DNA of 6,539 nucleotides from Avisuccinivibrio_A sp964651505 (GCA_964651505.1 CAZYXT010000124.1:1-6539); one strand, 5' to 3'. Shown: positions 1 through 5,904, numbered from the stretch's first letter. A program made the numbers and translations. The notes: generated by a model not told the origin, from the sequence alone.

Positions 1-1
1 A

Positions 2-124
2 TTGATAAGGGAGATTGTGCGCATGGAAGAGCTGTCCTTAACCGATGAGCAGATGATCAAGCTTACGGGGGGAAGTTTCCTAAATGTTCAAGTACAGCCT
101 CAGCCTGATACACCCTCAAGATAA
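2..124 (+). CDS. C-terminal fragment of an upstream gene, possibly amidohydrolase/dipeptidase-like
   Basis: An open frame enters from the left edge (first full codon at base 2) and stops at TAA 122-124, giving about 40 residues. The part around LTDEQMIKLTGGSFLNV resembles the closing segment of metal-dependent TIM-barrel hydrolases, both M19 membrane-dipeptidase-like and amidohydrolase_2-like proteins. These often end with a 'seed-helix, GGN-F/A' stretch just after the barrel. The last dozen residues (VQVQPQPDTPSR) look like a disordered tail. No catalytic residue lies in the visible part, so the family is only a guess. The following intergenic space before ridA is 94 bp and contains no clear terminator. 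The frame could also be a chance open stretch, but its amino-acid composition looks natural. Confidence 0.4.
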   Translation: MIREIVRMEELSLTDEQMIKLTGGSFLNVQVQPQPDTPSR

Positions 125-176
125 GAGAGCCGCCTTCGCTTTGAGCTTTGAACCGTGTTCTGTGGAAAGGACCGCG

Positions 177-185
177 TGCTACAAT
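177..185 (+). promoter_or_regulatory. Probable extended -10 promoter of the ridA-tusDCB operon
   Basis: TGCTACAAT at 177-185 matches the extended -10 consensus TGnTATAAT with one mismatch. It lies about 33 bases before the ridA start codon, which leaves room for a short leader. No good -35 box is present 16-18 bp upstream (the bases there read roughly GTTCTG), which is tolerated by extended -10 promoters. This is the only convincing promoter-like element upstream of ridA. Confidence 0.45.
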
Positions 186-218
186 GAGACAGTTTTACCG
201 GTACAGGAATTAGTAAAG

Positions 219-605
219 ATGAGCAAGATTGAAGTGATCAACACCGACAAGGCCCCGGCCGCCATCGGCCCTTATGTGCAAGGCAAGATCGCAGGCGGCT
301 TTTTGTTTGCCTCAGGCCAAGTTCCCTTGGACCCTGTCACGGGAGCCGTGGTCGGTTCCGATATCACAGAGCAGGCCCACAGGGCCATGCAGAATGTCAA
401 AGCTCTGGTCGAAGCTGCCGGCGCCACCATGGCCGATGTGGTCAAGACCACCTGCTTTTTGCATGACATCAACGATTTTGCAGCCTTCAACGAGGTCTAT
501 GCCTCCTATATGGGAGAGAGTGCTCCTGCCCGTTCGTGCGTGGGCGGTTTGAGCCTGCCCAAGGGAGTGTTGTGCGAAGTTGAGGTTGTGGTCTATTTGG
601 GCTGA
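219..605 (+). CDS. ridA: RidA family reactive intermediate/imine deaminase
   Basis: The 128-residue product is a standard-length RidA (YjgF/YER057c/UK114) protein. It hydrolyses reactive enamine/imine intermediates such as 2-aminoacrylate, released by PLP enzymes like serine/threonine dehydratases, to keto acids and ammonia in the cytosol, normally as a homotrimer. The family pattern is complete: APAAIGPYVQG near residues 12-22, SGQVPLDP at 32-39, HDINDF at 82-87, and PARSC at 103-107. Arg105, Cys107 and Glu120 fall at the same numbers as in E. coli RidA, and Arg105 is the substrate carboxylate-binding residue. The frame is open upstream to 84, but the chosen ATG at 219 has AGGAA at 205-209, nine bases away, and begins the family-typical MSKIEVI. 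The 45 residues before it have no RidA similarity. It leads the operon, with tusD starting two bases after its stop. Confidence 0.95.
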   Translation: MSKIEVINTDKAPAAIGPYVQGKIAGGFLFASGQVPLDPVTGAVVGSDITEQAHRAMQNVKALVEAAGATMADVVKTTCFLHDINDFAAFNEVYASYMGESAPARSCVGGLSLPKGVLCEVEVVVYLG

Positions 606-607
606 AC

Positions 608-943
608 ATGCTCATAGTCCTAAGCAGGCCCCCACAGGAGAGCTTATGGTGTCCCGATTTTATTGAAGCGGCCTGCTGCGATCAAAAAAACATCGTCGTC
701 TTTATCACCCTGCAGGCGGCGATGCTTGCCTCCCCCTTCCTGCCTTGCAACAGCGATCATCATGTCTTTCAAGAAAGACTGCTCAAGCTGCAAAAAACTT
801 ACGGCATAAAGCTTCTTTGCTGCGGGCGGGCCTTGCGCGAGCAGGGTTATGATCTTAAAAACCTCAAAGAGGGCTTTGAGGCTGCAGGCTATATGGAGCT
901 GCTATCCTGCCTCATGGGCCAAGAGGAAATAGTGCAATGCTAG
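608..943 (+). CDS. tusD: TusD-like sulfurtransferase subunit (DsrE family)
   Basis: The product is 111 residues, slightly shorter than E. coli TusD (about 128). TusD is the sulfur-carrying subunit of the cytosolic TusBCD complex, which takes persulfide sulfur from TusA and passes it to TusE/MnmA for 2-thiouridine formation at tRNA position 34. Alignment by eye is clearest in the second half: YGIKLLCCGRALREQG (65-80) matches the segment around the catalytic cysteine, placing Cys71 as its equivalent with a second cysteine at 72. NLKEGFEAAGYMEL (85-98) and EEIVQC (106-111) match the TusD C-terminus. The N-terminal MLIVLSRPP is the first strand of the DsrE fold. The start at 608 lies two bases after the ridA stop with no strong ribosome binding site, so coupled translation is likely. 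Cysteine content is high (8 Cys). Identification is strengthened by tusC and tusB following in the usual D-C-B order. Confidence 0.85.
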   Translation: MLIVLSRPPQESLWCPDFIEAACCDQKNIVVFITLQAAMLASPFLPCNSDHHVFQERLLKLQKTYGIKLLCCGRALREQGYDLKNLKEGFEAAGYMELLSCLMGQEEIVQC

Positions 944-1371
944 AGCCTTTTGATCTCATCTTGCGCATCGACAGCTCTCCTCTTGCTTCTCAAGGTTACC
1001 TTTATGCCGTCGATGCGGCCTTGGCGGCCCATGAGTGCGAGCTTAAAGTTGCGGCGGTGCTCGGGGAGGGGTGCCTTATGACCCTTTGTGCCCTGCCATC
1101 CGATCACATTGTCTTAAAAAGACTGCGCCAGCTTGAGCTTATGCAGATCCCGCTGCTTTGTCCTACAAGCAAGGGGGACACCTCCGCTAAGATTGCACAA
1201 CAGGACAGTAAGGCAGAAGGCTGCCCTGAAGATGAGATCAACCCGGGTTCATGTCAAAGCAGCGCGGATAAGATTGCACTCTTTTGCCCAAAGCTTAAGC
1301 TTAAAGCGAGGTTTTTAAAAGAAGAGGAACTCTTTGCCCTCTGTTGCAACGTCAAGGAGCTCTCTTTTTAA
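937..1371 (+). CDS. tusC: TusC-like subunit of the tRNA 2-thiolation sulfur relay (divergent, with insertion)
   Basis: A 144-residue divergent DsrF/TusC protein, against about 119 in E. coli. The N-terminal part fits TusC: strand plus SSPLASQGYLYAVDAALA (13-30) resembles the 'SSPHGTAAGREGLDALLA' segment, then LKVAAVLGEG (36-45) is the second strand, and LKRLRQLELMQIPLLC (60-75) matches the helix-strand before the middle loop. The C-terminus (LKEEELFALCCNVKELSF, 127-144) resembles the TusC end. Between these, residues about 80-112 form a polar, low-similarity stretch rich in Ser, Asp and Gln, which accounts for the extra length. In the TusBCD heterohexamer TusC is structural and is not thought to carry sulfur. 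The ATG overlaps the tusD stop by seven bases and has AGAGGAA about 8 bases upstream inside tusD. The name rests on modest similarity plus position between tusD and tusB. Confidence 0.75.
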   Translation: MLEPFDLILRIDSSPLASQGYLYAVDAALAAHECELKVAAVLGEGCLMTLCALPSDHIVLKRLRQLELMQIPLLCPTSKGDTSAKIAQQDSKAEGCPEDEINPGSCQSSADKIALFCPKLKLKARFLKEEELFALCCNVKELSF

Positions 1372-1595
1372 TGGTGCATCTTATTTTCAACGAAAAAAGG
1401 CTGACCCCCGCGCTCTTGTCTGCGCTTGGGGATAATGATCTCATCGTCTTAAACCTTGGGGTGCAGGTGCCAAAAGAGCACCTAAAATGCCCCGCGGTAA
1501 CTTTAGGAGAAGTTGAGGGGCTGGCAGGCATTGACGGGAAGGCCCTTTATGCCCTCGTAAAAGAGCACGGGGGCAAAGTCAAAAGCTATTTTTAA
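1371..1595 (+). CDS. tusB: TusB-like subunit of the tRNA 2-thiolation sulfur relay (short)
   Basis: The ATG at 1371 shares its A with the tusC stop TAA (TAATG), an arrangement typical of translational coupling. AAGGAG at 1354-1359 lies 11 bases upstream. An in-frame ATG at 1344 exists but would add nine non-homologous residues inside tusC. The 74-residue product is shorter than E. coli TusB (about 95). It keeps the DsrH/TusB outline: MVHLIF (1-6) first strand, LTPALLSALGDNDLIVLNLGVQV (11-33), the conserved 'seed helix, strand, GV' unit, and a C-terminal aromatic residue (Phe74). It is predicted to be the smallest structural subunit of the cytosolic TusBCD complex. The missing length lies in the middle, between the GV turn and the C-terminal helix. 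It is the last gene of the operon. Confidence 0.8.
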   Translation: MVHLIFNEKRLTPALLSALGDNDLIVLNLGVQVPKEHLKCPAVTLGEVEGLAGIDGKALYALVKEHGGKVKSYF

Positions 1596-1613
1596 TCCCC
1601 TGTGGGGTTGGCA

Positions 1614-1645
1614 AAGCAAGACCCTGCTGCTTGGGATTTTGTTTT
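1614..1645 (+). terminator. Weak intrinsic terminator candidate after tusB
   Basis: AAGCA (1614-1618) pairs with TGCTT (1628-1632) across a nine-base loop, followed after four bases by TTTTGTTTT (1637-1645). The stem is short, but position (just after tusB) and the T-rich tail fit a rho-independent terminator. A second tiny CCCC/GGGG hairpin lies at 1597-1607. The gap separates convergent genes, so a structure here would also keep transcription from running into the DUF3737 gene. Confidence 0.3.
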
Positions 1646-1649
1646 GAGA

Positions 1650-2501
1650 TCAGGACTTTTGAAGCTCTATTTTGCAATCGTGCGGCTGCCAAATGTGCTC
1701 ATCGAGGATAAGCTCTCCTATGCTTTGGGCCTCAATCCGGCCCGTGACCGGGTTTTTGACGCTGGTTATGGGGCTTAAAATCTTGGCTTGCACCTGAGAG
1801 TTTTCAAAGCACAGGTCGGCGCTTTCATCAAAGGTGCAGTCTATTAGCTTTAGGTTTTTGCAATAGCACAAAGGCTGCGTGCCTGAGATCTTGCAGTTGA
1901 TGAAGGTTAAGTTCTCGGCGTACCAAGCAAGATACTCGCCTTTGACCACGCTGTTTTTGACCGTCACGTTCTTGGTGTGCCAAAAGGCATCCTTGGTGTC
2001 AAAGATGCAGTTGTCAAACTCACTGTCCTCAACGTATTGAAAAGAATATTTGCCTTTAAGCTCCACCCTGTCAAATTTGAGATTGGTGCTCTTTAACATG
2101 AAGTACTCGGCCTGAGCCTTGGTGTCCTGCATGATGATATTGCGATTAAACCAGCCAAACTCCGGGGAGTTGATATCGCAGTCTTTAATTGCGATATCCA
2201 TGCACTCGCGCACGGCCTTGATGCCGTAAAGCTTGGTATTCTCAATCTTGATGTCCTGCGAGTACCACAAGGCGGCGCGGCACAGCTCGGATAAAGTCGA
2301 GTCTTTGATGACAAGTTTATGATCATGCCAAAAAGGGTAGCGCAAGTTGCACCAAGCTTTCTCAACCACAATGTTGAAGGCTTCTTTGAGGGCGCTTTCC
2401 CCGTCGGCCGGGCCGTCAAATTTGATGTTGATAAGATGAAGATCATGCTCTGCATACAAAGCGCGCTCTTCATCGTAGGTTTTGTTTTCAATAACCTGCA
2501 T
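1650..2501 (-). CDS. DUF3737 family right-handed beta-helix-like protein
   Basis: The 283-residue product matches the uncharacterised DUF3737 family from end to end and at the usual length. Recognisable family blocks are EERALY (11-16), DGESALKE (33-40), LRYPFWHD (53-60), AALWYSQDI (76-84), AEYFMLKS (131-138), KDAFWHTKNVTVKNS (170-184), GEYLAWYAENLTFINC (188-203), QPLCYCKNLKLIDC (209-222) and SVKNPVTGRI (247-256). The regular repetition of short 'N-L-x-hydrophobic-x-N-C/S' units is what a parallel beta-helix produces. No signal peptide or membrane segment is seen, so it is probably cytosolic. Function is unknown; many beta-helix proteins bind or modify carbohydrates, but no catalytic residue can be assigned here. 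The start at 2501 is supported by a strong GGAGG site at 2507-2511 on the minus strand, about five bases away. Downstream it converges with tusB. Confidence 0.88.
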   Translation of the reverse strand: MQVIENKTYDEERALYAEHDLHLINIKFDGPADGESALKEAFNIVVEKAWCNLRYPFWHDHKLVIKDSTLSELCRAALWYSQDIKIENTKLYGIKAVRECMDIAIKDCDINSPEFGWFNRNIIMQDTKAQAEYFMLKSTNLKFDRVELKGKYSFQYVEDSEFDNCIFDTKDAFWHTKNVTVKNSVVKGEYLAWYAENLTFINCKISGTQPLCYCKNLKLIDCTFDESADLCFENSQVQAKILSPITSVKNPVTGRIEAQSIGELILDEHIWQPHDCKIELQKS

Positions 2502-2635
2502 GTCTTCCTCCGTCGATTCTTGCCCACAGCAATTGTGCCGCGCCGCGACAACGGTTGAGCCTTATGCAAAAAGGCCTGTGCCGCGCGCAGGTACTTTGAT
2601 TAAATCTTGTTCAATGCTTCAAAAGCCTAAAAGAC

Positions 2636-2659
2636 CCTTAAAAAGGTTTGCTTTTAAGG
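2636..2659 (-). terminator. AT-rich hairpin, possible terminator
   Basis: CCTTAAAAAG (2636-2645) pairs with CTTTTAAGG (2651-2659) with one bulged A and a loop of about five bases. On the minus strand the hairpin is followed by GTCTTTTAGGCTTTTG, a moderately U-rich stretch. It could end minus-strand transcripts coming from the MATE gene before the DUF3737 gene. It lies about 160 bases past the MATE stop, so the assignment is tentative. Confidence 0.35.
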
Positions 2660-2665
2660 CAGGGT

Positions 2666-2710
2666 CAGTGCTTTAAAAATGGTGATTGCAAAGGCCCGTT
2701 TCAAGCACTG
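2666..2710. repeat. 8-bp inverted repeat CAGTGCTT / AAGCACTG
   Basis: CAGTGCTT at 2666-2673 and AAGCACTG at 2703-2710 are perfect inverted copies separated by 29 bases. Next to it, ATCAGGCCCTGAT (2719-2731) is a near-palindrome with a single central base. Either could be a protein-binding site or part of a folded transcript; nothing in the sequence decides which. Confidence 0.4.
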
Positions 2711-2795
2711 CAAAATTAATCAGGCCCTGATCTTTTGCCCAGGGGGTCAAAAAGCCCTGTGCGTAAAGCCTTGGGCCCCTGATGCGCAGGCAGTG

Positions 2796-2811
2796 CCCTG
2801 CAACCGCAGGG
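2796..2811 (-). terminator. GC-rich hairpin just past the MATE stop
   Basis: CCCTGC (2796-2801) and GCAGGG (2806-2811) form a perfect 6-bp stem with a four-base loop, ten bases past the MATE stop codon. On the minus strand no U-tract follows directly, but GGGCTTTTTG occurs about 40 bases further on (near 2748-2757). The hairpin may stabilise the 3' end of the transcript or act together with the later U-run. Confidence 0.4.
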
Positions 2812-2821
2812 GATAGCAGCA

Positions 2822-4258
2822 TCAATCCGAGGGCGTTGTCTTATCTTTGACAATCACTTTTTTAAGCCATTTGCCCTGCCAAACCCGCACAATAAACATC
2901 AGCCCGCGAAAAATAAGCTCGCCGCACATGGCAATCCACACCCCGTACAGCCCGTAGTGCGGAGCCAGCAGGGCAGCTGTCGTCAATCGGATCCCCCACA
3001 TCGAGCCCAGATTCATCAAAGATGGCTTTAAGGTGTCTCCTGCCCCCACAAAAATTCCGTAACCTACGATGGCTGCGGCGAACATGGGCTCGGCAAAAGC
3101 TTCGATGCGCAAGATGTCCACGGCCAAATTCTGCACCCTCTCGTCGGGGGTCATGATCTGCATTAAGACGGGGGCAAAGATAAACATCAAGATCCCCATT
3201 ACCGTCATGATCCCCATGCCCAGGGCCAAGGAAAGCTTGGCAAAGGCAAAGGTCAGCTTCGGCCTGCGGGCTCCCACGGCCTGTCCTACCAAGGTGGTGG
3301 CAGCTTCGGACACCCCGGTGCCCGGCATATAGCACAAGCTTTCGATGGTGATGGCAAAAGAGTGGGCGGCAATGGCCACGATGCCCAAGGGGGCCACGAT
3401 CATCGTGGAGACGATTTGGGCAGAGGAGATGGCAAGATTCTGCGCTCCCACGGGCACTCCTATCTGCAAAGCCCTTTTGACCACATCGGCCCTCGGCATA
3501 AAAGAGCCGCGCTCGTGCCTCAAATCAAGCTTGGGCATCTTAAAGCAGGCACAATAGGTCATGATAAGACAGCAGCACAAAAAGGCCAGGGCTGTCCCCA
3601 AAGCCGCCCCCTGCACGCCCAATCCTGCCCCCCACAGCTCAAAGGAAAACGCTCCGATGTAAACGGTGCGGGGCTTGAAGATGCAAAAGAAGTTGAAGAC
3701 CACATCAAGAAGGCACATCAAGATGTTTATCAAAGATGGGATCTTCATGTTCCCCGCGCAGCGCAGCATCCCCCCTGAAAAGAAGTTTAGCTGCATGAGG
3801 GGGATGGAGAAGGCAAAAATCGTAAAGTAGGCGGTGGCGTCCTTGCAGATTTCAGGAGCCCCTCCGAGCCAATAGGGCAGATGCGGGGCAATGGCAACGC
3901 ACACGGAGCTTATCAAAAATGCCACCAGCAAGGAGCACACATAGCCTTGGCGCAGCACCCTGCGGGCCCCGATCTCATCGTTGGCGCCGATGCGGTGGGC
4001 CACCTGCACCGAAAAGCCCATCGCCGTCGCCGCGCCGAAGGCACCGGTCACCCACAAAGAGGAGGTAACCAGCCCGATGGAGGCCGAGGCATCGGCCCCC
4101 AGCGATCCCACCATGGCCGCATCGATATAGAACATGGCAATGGTCGAGATCTGCGCTGCCATGGAAGGCAGGGCCAGTTTCAAGATGAGCTCATACTCCT
4201 GCCTGATGGTCATGGGCAGGTGATTGCGCACCAAATTCAAGAGCTGTTCAGTTTGCAT
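2822..4258 (-). CDS. MATE family cation-coupled multidrug/metabolite efflux transporter
   Basis: The 478-residue hydrophobic product has the size and internal two-fold repeat of MATE (NorM/DinF type) transporters, inner-membrane proteins of twelve helices that export organic cations and other compounds using Na+ or H+ gradients. Both halves show the family blocks. The N half has LALPSMAAQISTIAMFYIDAAMVGSLG (28-54), VAHRIGANDEIGARR (86-100) and GGMLRCAGNMKIPSLINI (162-179). The C half has IGVPVGAQNLAISSAQIVSTMIVAPLG (266-292), VGQAVGARRPK (324-334) and VGAGDTLKPSLMNLGSMW (404-421). The C-terminus is short, basic and cytosolic. Substrate cannot be read from sequence. The ATG at 4258 gives a natural N-terminus, but no Shine-Dalgarno sequence precedes it or any nearby in-frame alternative. 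A perfect 7-bp inverted repeat ends two bases before the ATG. The gene starts 43 bp after the kinase-fusion stop on the same strand, so co-transcription is plausible. Confidence 0.93.
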   Translation of the reverse strand: MQTEQLLNLVRNHLPMTIRQEYELILKLALPSMAAQISTIAMFYIDAAMVGSLGADASASIGLVTSSLWVTGAFGAATAMGFSVQVAHRIGANDEIGARRVLRQGYVCSLLVAFLISSVCVAIAPHLPYWLGGAPEICKDATAYFTIFAFSIPLMQLNFFSGGMLRCAGNMKIPSLINILMCLLDVVFNFFCIFKPRTVYIGAFSFELWGAGLGVQGAALGTALAFLCCCLIMTYCACFKMPKLDLRHERGSFMPRADVVKRALQIGVPVGAQNLAISSAQIVSTMIVAPLGIVAIAAHSFAITIESLCYMPGTGVSEAATTLVGQAVGARRPKLTFAFAKLSLALGMGIMTVMGILMFIFAPVLMQIMTPDERVQNLAVDILRIEAFAEPMFAAAIVGYGIFVGAGDTLKPSLMNLGSMWGIRLTTAALLAPHYGLYGVWIAMCGELIFRGLMFIVRVWQGKWLKKVIVKDKTTPSD

Positions 4259-4260
4259 GG

Positions 4261-4291
4261 AGCTTAACTGCTGCGGGGTTTAAGCTTTTTT
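4261..4291 (+). terminator. Terminator-like hairpin reading on the + strand, between two - strand genes
   Basis: AGCTTAA (4261-4267) and TTAAGCT (4280-4286) are perfect inverted copies around a 12-base, GC-rich spacer, followed by a run of six T (4286-4291) on the + strand. This is the form of a rho-independent terminator for + strand transcription, yet both flanking genes are on the - strand. Read on the - strand, the same stem is preceded by six A and lies directly against the MATE start codon, where it could mask translation initiation. Confidence 0.5.
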
Positions 4292-4301
4292 AATATGTAT
4301 C

Positions 4302-5642
4302 TTAGGCCTTTTGATAAAGCTGTGCCAAAATCTCCACCGTCTTCTCTACGCCCAGGGTGCCGGCATCCAAGGAGAGCAGGTAGTTTTTGGGATCGGCTAT
4401 GTTGCGCCCCGTGTAGTGAGCATAGTGATCGGCGCGCATTTTATCAAAGCTTTTCATGTTGTTGAGGGCCTCATCTTCCTTTTGCTTATAGTGCTCCCGG
4501 CAAAACTTGAGCTTGTGCTCGGTCGAGCCGTAAAGATAGATGTTAAGGCACAGGGGGTTGTCGCTTAAGATGTCGTCTGCGTTGCGTCCTACGATGACGC
4601 AGCTTTCCTTTAAGGCAAGCTTGCGGATGGCCCGCGAGCAGGCCACATACAAGGCATCTTGGGCCGACAGGCTCTCGTCGATGTTCTCAAGATAATCGCG
4701 CATGATGATCTCGTGGATGGCTCCGGCATCGCGAGGGGTTTCGGCTTTTTCGACCTCGGAGGTGCTGATCCCCGCCTCTTTGGCGATCATTTCAATCAAA
4801 TTGGTGTCATAAAAATTAATGCCAAGTTTTCCGGCCAAAAGCCTGCCTATCACCCTGCCGCCGCAGCCGTATTCGCGGGCAATGGTGATGACCTTGTGCA
4901 TCTTGAGAGGCTCGGCTTGCCCTTCTGAGGCGGCGGCAGCCTCAGGCTGCAATTGAGGCTCGCCTTTGACAAACCATTGGCGCACGGCCCCGAGCTTTGG
5001 CATCATGAACTTGACCATGGGGCCCACCGACAAGGCTCCGAGCACCGTGCCTTCTCTTACGCCGTCCAATTTGAAAGGATCGTTAAACAAAAAAGAAAAG
5101 AACACGGCCAATATCACCAAGGAGATGTCAAAGCCCATTTTGACGTAGCCAAATTCCTTATGGATCTTCTGCGACAAGATTTTAACGAAAGCCTCTCCCG
5201 TCACCATGGCCGCATTGGCCGTGATCTGCAAGGCAATGGCAAAAGCCTGAAGCACGCAGCCGAATATCAAGAGGAGCAGGGAGTAAAAATAGGTCATGTG
5301 GGCAGGCAAAACCCTGTCCCAGGCGTACATGCCAAGATCGATGGCAAAGGAGAACACCACCGAGATGGGGATCTGCAAGATGAGCAAAACCTGATAGAAC
5401 CTCTGGCGTCTTTCCCCGCGGTTTAACATGAACCACAGCGCCACGGTTAAGATGATGTTGAAGATAAAGGTGGCCAGGCCCAAGGTTAAGGGGGTGTGCA
5501 GCGAGAGCACATAGTTGCTCGAGGAGATGGGGGTGGTGCCCAGATCGGCCTTGGCCACCGAGCCGATGGCAAAGCCGCAGAGCATGACGCTGATTGCAAA
5601 TACCAAGTAGCGCTTGATAAGTTCTCTTTTGCTCATGTACAT
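4302..5642 (-). CDS. Fusion of a YczE-like membrane domain with a cytidylate-kinase-like domain
   Basis: The 446-residue product has two parts. Residues about 10-210 form a YczE/YitT-type integral membrane domain with hydrophobic helices near 12-30, 51-73, 82-106, 118-140 and 173-186. It carries the family-like block GSVAKADLGTTPISS (27-41) and an AAMVTGEAFVKILSQK / KMGFDISLVI stretch (144-178). After an Ala/Glu/Gln-rich linker (about 223-247), residues 248-446 are a Cytidylate_kin2-type P-loop kinase domain: ITIAREYGCGGRVIGRLLAGKLG (252-274), FYDTNLIEMIAKEAG (277-291), CVIVGRNADDIL (348-359), RADHYAHYTGR (403-413) and YLLSLDAGTLGVE (421-433). The true nucleotide substrate is unknown. The start is ATG 5642, with AGGA nine bases upstream (5652-5655). 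A longer frame begins at a TTG at 5723 with no ribosome binding site. The next gene on this strand is the MATE transporter. Confidence 0.88.
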   Translation of the reverse strand: MYMSKRELIKRYLVFAISVMLCGFAIGSVAKADLGTTPISSSNYVLSLHTPLTLGLATFIFNIILTVALWFMLNRGERRQRFYQVLLILQIPISVVFSFAIDLGMYAWDRVLPAHMTYFYSLLLLIFGCVLQAFAIALQITANAAMVTGEAFVKILSQKIHKEFGYVKMGFDISLVILAVFFSFLFNDPFKLDGVREGTVLGALSVGPMVKFMMPKLGAVRQWFVKGEPQLQPEAAAASEGQAEPLKMHKVITIAREYGCGGRVIGRLLAGKLGINFYDTNLIEMIAKEAGISTSEVEKAETPRDAGAIHEIIMRDYLENIDESLSAQDALYVACSRAIRKLALKESCVIVGRNADDILSDNPLCLNIYLYGSTEHKLKFCREHYKQKEDEALNNMKSFDKMRADHYAHYTGRNIADPKNYLLSLDAGTLGVEKTVEILAQLYQKA

Positions 5643-5892
5643 TTTGGTCAATCCTGTTATCGTTGCCCTGTTGCAGGTCTTAAAGCGATCCTGTCTCCAA
5701 GCAAAATTTAAGCTCCTGCCCAAGGATCAATTGTCCGCCATTGCCCTAGGAGATCTGTCCTGCCTCATTGCCTTATTACAAGAGGGCATTTAAGCTTTGA
5801 AAGCATGGCCTCTTGCCGCCCCTGCTCTGCTTTGAGACAAACTCTTGGCATTGCCATCTTGCGGATCTTGTCGGCGGTGCCGCGTTGAGCAC

Positions 5893-5904
5893 CTTTGAGC
5901 GTTT
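5893..5904 (+). repeat. Direct repeat CTTTGAGCGTTT, copy 1
   Basis: CTTTGAGCGTTT occurs here and again at 6114-6125, exactly 221 bases later, and both copies are followed by one variable base and TT. Weak similarity continues for another ten or so bases (a TTTT-purine-rich segment), so the two places could be an old, diverged duplication. Confidence 0.5.

Larger units (their letters stand above)
2502..2821. other. 320-bp intergenic region with several inverted repeats
   Basis: No plausible gene is present; the open frames crossing it are low-complexity shadows. Inverted repeats are dense between 2636 and 2811 and are listed separately. The half nearest the DUF3737 gene (2512-2635) carries its ribosome binding site, but I could not find a promoter with acceptable -35/-10 spacing. 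Either DUF3737 is read through from the MATE gene or its promoter is non-standard. Confidence 0.7.

Noticed and set aside
141..185. TTGAGC (141-146) as the -35 box for the TACAAT at 180-185
   Set aside because: The spacing is 33 bp, far beyond the usable range; the extended -10 reading was kept instead.
84..218. In-frame 45-residue N-terminal extension of RidA
   Set aside because: It has no RidA similarity, covers the likely promoter, and the ATG at 219 has a good ribosome binding site and gives the normal family length.
2862..3335. 157-codon - strand open frame overlapping the MATE gene
   Set aside because: Out-of-frame shadow of a clearly recognised transporter, with no membrane or domain pattern of its own.
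4953..5426. 157-codon + strand open frame antisense to the fusion gene
   Set aside because: Composition is His/Gln/Gly-rich with no family likeness; it mirrors the codon bias of the real gene on the other strand. The same applies to 3362-3778 and 3881-4267 under the MATE gene.
5643..5723. Longer start (TTG at 5723) for the kinase fusion, adding 27 residues
   Set aside because: It has no ribosome binding site; the ATG at 5642 has AGGA nine bases upstream and starts just before the first membrane helix.
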